Source: Ursus arctos (Eukaryota > Chordata > Mammalia > Carnivora > Ursidae). Taken from it: DNA of 64,000 nt. The translations under genes and the position numbers were made by a program. Positions within the stretch are counted from its first letter, which is position 1. Every line of letters begins with the position of its first letter. Positions 58,345 through 64,000 of this stretch are shown here, piece by piece. Where the stretch lies: positions 80,643,299-80,707,298 of the forward strand of contig NW_026622763.1 of assembly GCF_023065955.2 (NCBI RefSeq), in the 5' to 3' direction. Under the pieces are notes generated by a model, which worked only from the letters and a program-made list of their open reading frames with translations, made no database searches and had not been told where the DNA came from.

Positions 58345-59260
58345 GTCATACTAAGAGTAACCATAGAGATCTTGAGTTGAAGACACTTTCGTTTTGCTTG
58401 CATTCAAGATAATCAAGTTTCGAAGGTTCCGAAAAGAGATACTCAGAATGGCCTTCCTATTACTTCTTAAAAAATCTAATTTTACCATACTGACCTGGAA
58501 AATAGGACTTCAAGGCAGTGTCCAGAATGTTCGTTAGAAATTACCTGTCTTCTCTCACTTCAGAATTCACTTGTTAAGCAACACCTGCATTGAACTTTGT
58601 GCCAGTTACTGTAGAAAACAAATCGTCTCCTGACAGGTTTTCCTAGTTGGTAATGTGCTTAGGCAGCAATTACAGGCCCTGGATTTTTTTCCTAAAATGG
58701 ATTTGGTAAGCCTACATCAAAGAGATACAGAAGATGGGCTAATGGCGTGTTCAGTGCCTTTTTATCACCCAGGAGAAGGGAGCTGATGTGGCCTGCCTGG
58801 GCGGGGTCCCAGCCCCCCACCTCCACTTGCATTTCCACGATGTGCACCATTCCCCAAAGGCAGTGTGACTCATGTCCTGTGGCAATCTGTTCTGAAGTTT
58901 AGACGTGTGAAGTTTCTGCACCAAAGTAAGACTTCTCCTTGACCACGAGCTCTCTGTGAGTCCACAAAGAAATGTGACTGCTTTAAAAAAGGGGAAAATG
59001 GTGAATTTGTCCTTGAGCTGTTCTAATAGAATTAAGGGAGTGTTTGTCCAACTCTGCTTGAACTGGTCAGGTTGCAGCTGGGGGTATTGTATTCTTTTCT
59101 GAGAATTACAGTTTCAGATGAACAATGATAAACTGGAGCGCGTCCAGAAAAGAGACAACAGGACAGAGAGAAAGCTTAAAATTACATCATGTGAGGAACG
59201 CTGAATGAATTGGTGGAAGTTATTTATTCTAGAAGAGAAAGGACAGGATAACTTAAAAAA
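58345..59260. other. Unique sequence, no feature recognised
   Basis: Mixed unique sequence with no exon signal and no repeat that I can name. Confidence 0.35.
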
Positions 59261-59261
59261 A

Positions 59262-59369
59262 AAATTTTTTTTTTTTTTTTGGTAATCTCTGTATCCAACA
59301 TGGGGCTCAAACTCACAAGCCTGAGATCAAGAGTTGCATGCTCTTCCGGCTGAGCCAGCCAGGTGCCTC
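59262..59369 (-). mobile_element. Old tRNA-derived SINE, GAGCCAGCCAGG-type head
   Basis: Antisense short element: CCAACATGGGGCTCAAACTC through GAGCCAGCCAGGTGCC, after a T16 run. Confidence 0.8.
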
Positions 59370-59564
59370 AGAGTGGGATAACTTTTTTCAAATGGTTCGA
59401 GGTCTGGTATGCAGATGAGGGAATTTTTATCTGGCCAGAGAGCAAAACTAAGGACGCGAGAGAAGGACACATTTTAGCTCAACATAAGGCAAAACTTTCT
59501 AAAGATGATAGTTGTTAAAAATAGGCATTTATTTATTTAAAAAATATTTATCAAAAAACATTTA

Positions 59565-59660
59565 AGAAAATATTTATTGAGCATCTACTATATGTCCTAA
59601 GCCCTGAACAAATAGTAGTGAATAGCAGTGACCGACCCACGGAGCTTTCCTTCTGGTGCA
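59565..59660 (-). repeat. L2 3' fragment, antisense
   Basis: TTTATTGAGCATCTACTATA, TAGTGAATAGCAGTGACC and ACGGAGCTTTCCTTC match antisense L2. Confidence 0.75.
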
Positions 59661-60170
59661 AAGCCGTGTCAGGTGATGGGACATTTCTCATACGTGGAGG
59701 TGTTTAATGAGGCAACCACGAATTGAGGGTTTTGTAGGAGGAAACCAGGAATTAAGTGTGACTGGGCTTGATGATGTCTAAAGCGCTGCCAACCCGGAAA
59801 CTCTGAGGTACCTGACACAGCTTGCTGGCTCTCCTGGCCATTGGTCAGGATGTCGTTCTGATTCTGTGGCTTGGCCATAATCTCCTACCAATCCATGCAT
59901 ATATGCAGTGCCTCCTTCACTAAGGGGTTTGGGAGGGATGCGGTGCCATGAAGGGTAAACGTGCCATGTAATGTGCTGTGAAGGGAAACAATTTTCTCAT
60001 GTCTCATTTTCACCCCCGAAGATGTAGCTGCCATTTCTATTTGTTTTCATCTTTTTCAACTTGCCCTTATTAGTTGGGGAAGGGGAGTTCTCCTTTTACA
60101 AACCAATTTCTGTTCTTTAATCTCTTTCAAAGAGGGTGAAGTTAGTATGGCCAAAGATTATGCAATTATT

Positions 60171-60380
60171 GGGGCACCTGGGTGGCTTAATCGGTTAAGT
60201 GCCAGACTTTTGATGTCGCCTCAGGTCATGCATGGTCTCAGGGCCGTGGGATCGAGCCCTGCATCGGGCTCTGTGCTCAGGGGGAGTCTGCTTGAGATTC
60301 CCTCTCTCCCTCTCCTTCTGCCCCTCCCCCTGCTCACACGCGAGTGCTCACTCTCTCTCAAATAAATAAATAAATCTTTA
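60171..60380 (+). mobile_element. CAN-SINE
   Basis: Sense copy of the GGCTTAATCGGTTAAG type. Confidence 0.93.
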
Positions 60381-60609
60381 AAGATCTTAGAATTACAGTC
60401 TGCTAAAGTGAAATGAGATGGCAGAGACAATTTAGTCTAGTCCCTTCATTTTATACATGAGAAAAACAGAGTTAGTAGAACACATAAATACCTGAATATG
60501 GAGTGGTGGGGATAGAAAAAAAAAATCCTAAGACAGAAGCACTAATAATTACTAGGATTTTAGGCAAAACATCTACTTTGGGCCAAAAAAGTTTTATAAA
60601 GAATCATGC

Positions 60610-60808
60610 GGGGCGCCTGGGTGGCACAGCGGTTAAGCGTCTGCCTTCAGCTCAGGGCGTGATCCCAGCGTTCTGGGATCGAGCCCCACATCAGGCTCCC
60701 CCGCTGGGAGCCTGCTTCTTCCTCTCCCACTCCCCCTGCTTGTGTTCCCTCTCTCACTGGCTGTCTCTCTCTGTGTCAAATAAACAAAATCTTAAAAAAA
60801 AAAAAAAA
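60610..60808 (+). mobile_element. Young CAN-SINE (GGCACAGCGG subfamily)
   Basis: Near-consensus. AAGAATCATGC is present directly before and after. Confidence 0.96.
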
Positions 60809-61164
60809 AGAATCATGCAGAACTTCTAGAAATTACAAAGTTGATATTGAAATTTATTTTACCGCATGCATAAAATAGTAGCTTAGCCCAGTCAAAGGGA
60901 GACTGTAAACTAGAAGATGTATCTGAGGAGGGCACCTAAGACATAGCGCAGCGAAACAGTGAGATGGAAAATAGGAAAGAAAGTCTAAAACATAAAGGAT
61001 GGAAGGTAAAGCAGTCTATCATATTATCAAATCAAAGTACAGAAGGGAATAAAGCCTTGTGCTAACCAGGAGGTTAAAAGTAGGTCTGCAGTCAAAGTCT
61101 AGTTGATATGTGGGTGTTTTGAGCATCTAAAAATAGGATTATAAAGTAACGGCCATAATATTCC

Positions 61165-61363
61165 TTTTTTTTTTTTTAAGATTTTGTTTATTTACTTGCC
61201 AGAGAGAAGGAGAGAGAGGGCACAAGCAGAGGGAATGGCAGGCAGAGGTAGAAGCAGGCTCCCCGCTGAGTAAGGAGCCTGATGCAGGACTCGATCCCAG
61301 GACCCTGGGATCATGACTTGAGCTGAAGGCAGACACTTAACTGACTGAGCCACCCAGGCATCC
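61165..61363 (-). mobile_element. CAN-SINE
   Basis: Antisense copy; CATAATATTCC is duplicated at both flanks. Confidence 0.95.
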
Positions 61364-61719
61364 CATAATATTCCTGATCAGGACAGAGGTTGACTGATTT
61401 GGGGATCATTCAATCTGGTGACTCGGGAGAGGACAGGGATACCTTTGTTCTGCCCTGATAGCATCCACAGGCCCTTCTATCTTCAATTTAGGAAGAAGAG
61501 TCATGTTTGAAAACAGCATCCCTTTGGCCTTCACCCAATATGGAACAACGCCCTAAGAGAATAAATATGGAAGATACAAACTCATTCTAGAAGGGAATCA
61601 GGACCATGATTCTAAGACCTTTTGTAAAATTATGAAATGCTTGGAAATTTCTCATACCAATCATGTTTCTGGTATCTACTATTCTCCTCTGGTGATTAAC
61701 AGTAAAAGATTTAAGGTAA

Positions 61720-61918
61720 GGGGCGCCTGGGTGGCACAGCGGTTAAGCGTCTGCCTTCGGCTCAGGGCGTGATCCCGGCATTATGGGATCGAGCCCCACA
61801 TCAGGCTCCTCTGCTGGGAGCCTGCTTCTTCCTCTCCCACTCCCCCTGCTTGTGTTCCCTGTCTCGCTGGCTGTCTCTATCTCTGTCGAATAAATAAATA
61901 AAAATCTTAAAAAAAAAA
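61720..61918 (+). mobile_element. Young CAN-SINE (GGCACAGCGG subfamily)
   Basis: Near-consensus, with a perfect duplication AGTAAAAGATTTAAGGTAA on both sides. One of the most recent insertions in the window. Confidence 0.96.
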
Positions 61919-62599
61919 CAGTAAAAGATTTAAGGTAAAAATAAATGTTTGTGGAGCAAAGAATATGGCAGTTGGATAGACGTGCAACAAGAGAGGTGGG
62001 TAGAGTCGGCCACTGAGGAAGAGGGAGGTGTCTGAGGTCCTGGGGCCCCTCGTGGATAAGGAGAGAAAACAGGAGCTGCTTCGAGCCTGGCTCTGAGGCT
62101 GAGCTGCAGAAACAGACGAGTGGGCCTCTTGAGCAATGCAGTCAGTGGAATCCACACGACGCCCTGCGCCTTACTGTGTATGTATTCAGATGAAATGACA
62201 GCGTTGGTAGACCGTTCCTAATAGCTCGGAAGCTGGGTGGAATTATGATTCCAGCAATATGGGACTCTGGATATCCGGGTATTCTTTAAACACTTCTCAC
62301 TACAAAACCTCGAAAAACACTGGATTAAACATAACAAAATCATCTTTCTAAATGTATGGCTGAGCTGGCGAGAAAGTAAAGGAAATTCGTAGGGGCCTGA
62401 ACTCAAATGGGGGGATCAGGAATGCAGAGAAACATCAAAGCCATGGCTTATGCAACCTTTCCTTTGTTGTTACCACCATGCAAAGCTAAGAAGGTATAAT
62501 GTAAGACCTGGAAATTTCCTTAAATGCCTGGAACCAGTAAGTCTCCCAGGTTTTGCTGAGGAGCCAGGGGGCACGGATGCATGTTGGGGGCACACTTTC

Positions 62600-62763
62600 T
62601 TTTCTTTTTCTTTTTTTTTTTTTAATTTTTTTTTCAGCTTTTTATTTGTTTGAGAGACAGAGAGTGAGTGAGCGAGAGAGAGAGCACAAGCCGGAGGAAG
62701 GGCAAGAGAAGGAGAACCAGGCTTCCCACAGTCGCTTAACTTACTGAGCCACCCAGGTGCCCC
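62600..62763 (-). mobile_element. CAN-SINE with internal deletion
   Basis: Antisense. About 60 bases are missing between CCAGGCTTCCC and ACAGTCGCTTAAC. GGGGGCACACTTTC is duplicated at both flanks. Confidence 0.93.
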
Positions 62764-62994
62764 AAGGGGGCACACTTTCAAGTCTGCCTTAGGCTTCATT
62801 TTCTGCTTGCAGAACCTTCAAGGTCATCCAAGGTGAAAGCTTAGGGCCTTTTCATGGCTTTCTTGGCAATGCACCGGACCCTGGGCATGAGCACAGCCCT
62901 ATACTTGCATGTGGCCTTCTTCATTCTCAGGTATAGGGCAGAGCTTTTCAAAGCCCCTCTGTCTTATTCCTCAGTCTTTTAAAGCTTTTGGTGA

Positions 62995-63449
62995 GGGGCG
63001 CCCGGGAGGCTCAGTCAGTTAAGCGTCCAACTCTTGGTTTTGGCTCAGGTTGTAATCTCAGGGTTGTTTTTGTTTTGGGGTTTTTTTTGTGTGATATTTT
63101 ATTTATTTATTTGACACAGAGAGAGACAGCTAGAGAGGGAACACAAACAGGGGGACTGGGAGAGGGAGAAGCTTCCTGCTGAGCAGGGAGCCCTTTGATG
63201 CGGGGCTGGATCCCAGGACCCCAGGATCATGACCTGAGCCAAGGCAGACGCTGGACAATTGAGCCACCCCGGCGCCCCATGATCTCAGGGTCTTGCTCCT
63301 GAGCCCTGCATTGGGCTCCCTGCTTAGCGGGGAGTCAGCGTCCTCCTTCTCCCTCTCCCTCTGCCCCTCCCCACCTCACACATGTGCGTGCACGTGCGCG
63401 TGCTCTCTCAAATAGATGAATAAATAAATCTTTAAAAAAATTTTTTTTA
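62995..63449 (+). mobile_element. CAN-SINE interrupted by an inverted CAN-SINE
   Basis: The outer head runs to GTAATCTCAGGGTTG and resumes at ATGATCTCAGGGTCTTG. TAAAGCTTTTGGT is found on both sides of the outer element. Confidence 0.94.
63066..63278 (-). mobile_element. CAN-SINE nested inside another
   Basis: Antisense copy inserted into the tRNA half of its host, duplicating (T/A)ATCTCAGGGT of the host. Confidence 0.94.
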
Positions 63450-63459
63450 AATAAAGCTT

Positions 63460-64000
63460 TTGGTTAATGCTTTCCCTCAACTGGTATCCATCTCCTCAGG
63501 CAGCTGCAAAGCTAAGTAACTTCCTGTTATTATTTTCGATAAATGCTTATGGGGAAAAAGCTTTTCACCGTTGGTGAGCTGCCTTAGGTCAAATATAGAT
63601 AATCCTACAAGCGAGGCTTTCCAGGGAGCCACCAGCCAGGTCACATAATAGTTCCCTGGGAGTGAAGCTTTTAAGGAGTCCCAAAACTACTCTCTCTTCC
63701 TTTCGCTTGCTATGAGGCGGCCGGGCTTCACTGAGGGGGTGGACTGTTAGTTTTCCAGAAGATTGCCAGGCAGGGTAAGACTAGAGCAAGTCACAAATGC
63801 CACGCAGCTCACTTCTTGTACTGAGATTAAGCCGTTTTAAATTTTGTTTGTTTTCGATGAACACTCCCGGATTGTCGCAAGCCTTTGGATTAGGATTAGA
63901 GTTCTGGAAAAGTGGATTCAGACCATTTTGCGTTTCTTGTTGCTTTGTGGAGGAGAGCATTTTCTGAGGTCCTGACTTTGCTTGTTTTGCTCATGTCACC
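63460..64000. other. Unique sequence at the right edge
   Basis: No repeat, exon or RNA gene recognised in the last 540 bases. Confidence 0.35.

Overview
This is a nuclear window from a carnivoran mammal. It holds more than 50 copies of the tRNA-Lys-derived CAN-SINE. Several belong to a young subfamily whose head reads GGCACAGCGGTTAAGCG, which I associate with bears and the giant panda (SINEC1_AMe type). A caniform, most likely ursid, source is therefore inferred. The gene order NDUFS1 / EEF1B2 / GPR1 (CMKLR2) matches the mammalian locus at human 2q33.3.

Layout. 1-1840: sequence downstream of NDUFS1, with one MIR. 2079-26342 (minus strand): all 18 coding exons of NDUFS1. Spliced by eye with GT-AG introns they give 2184 nt, i.e. 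727 codons plus stop, with all twelve Fe-S ligands in place. About 29480-30350: a CpG-rich bidirectional promoter; a probable non-coding NDUFS1 exon 1 points left and EEF1B2 points right. 30179-32709 (plus strand): EEF1B2, six coding exons giving 225 aa, with a TATA box and a 5'TOP-like start, a box C/D snoRNA (SNORD51) in the third coding intron and an H/ACA-type snoRNA (probable SNORA41) in the fourth. 32760-40760: intergenic, with SINEs, L2, MIR, microsatellites and an MLT1-like LTR. 40962-42032 (minus strand): the intact single-exon coding region of GPR1/CMKLR2. 42075-64000: probably the long 5' intron and upstream flank of GPR1, towards ZDBF2, with no coding exon that I can support.

The genes do not form a pathway. 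NDUFS1 is the Fe-S core subunit of mitochondrial complex I, EEF1B2 is the eEF1A nucleotide exchange factor and a snoRNA host, and GPR1/CMKLR2 is a chemerin receptor. NDUFS1 and EEF1B2 share a head-to-head promoter.

I found no undescribed system. The observations most worth following up are the intronic snoRNAs, the probable alternative first exon of EEF1B2, the GPR1 sequence (canonical DRY; a 16-G run just after the stop), the young SINEs with perfect target-site duplications, two nested SINEs, a triple target-site array, and a CpG-bearing unique block with a 187-codon open frame upstream of GPR1. All calls come from reading the sequence; no alignment or database search was run.
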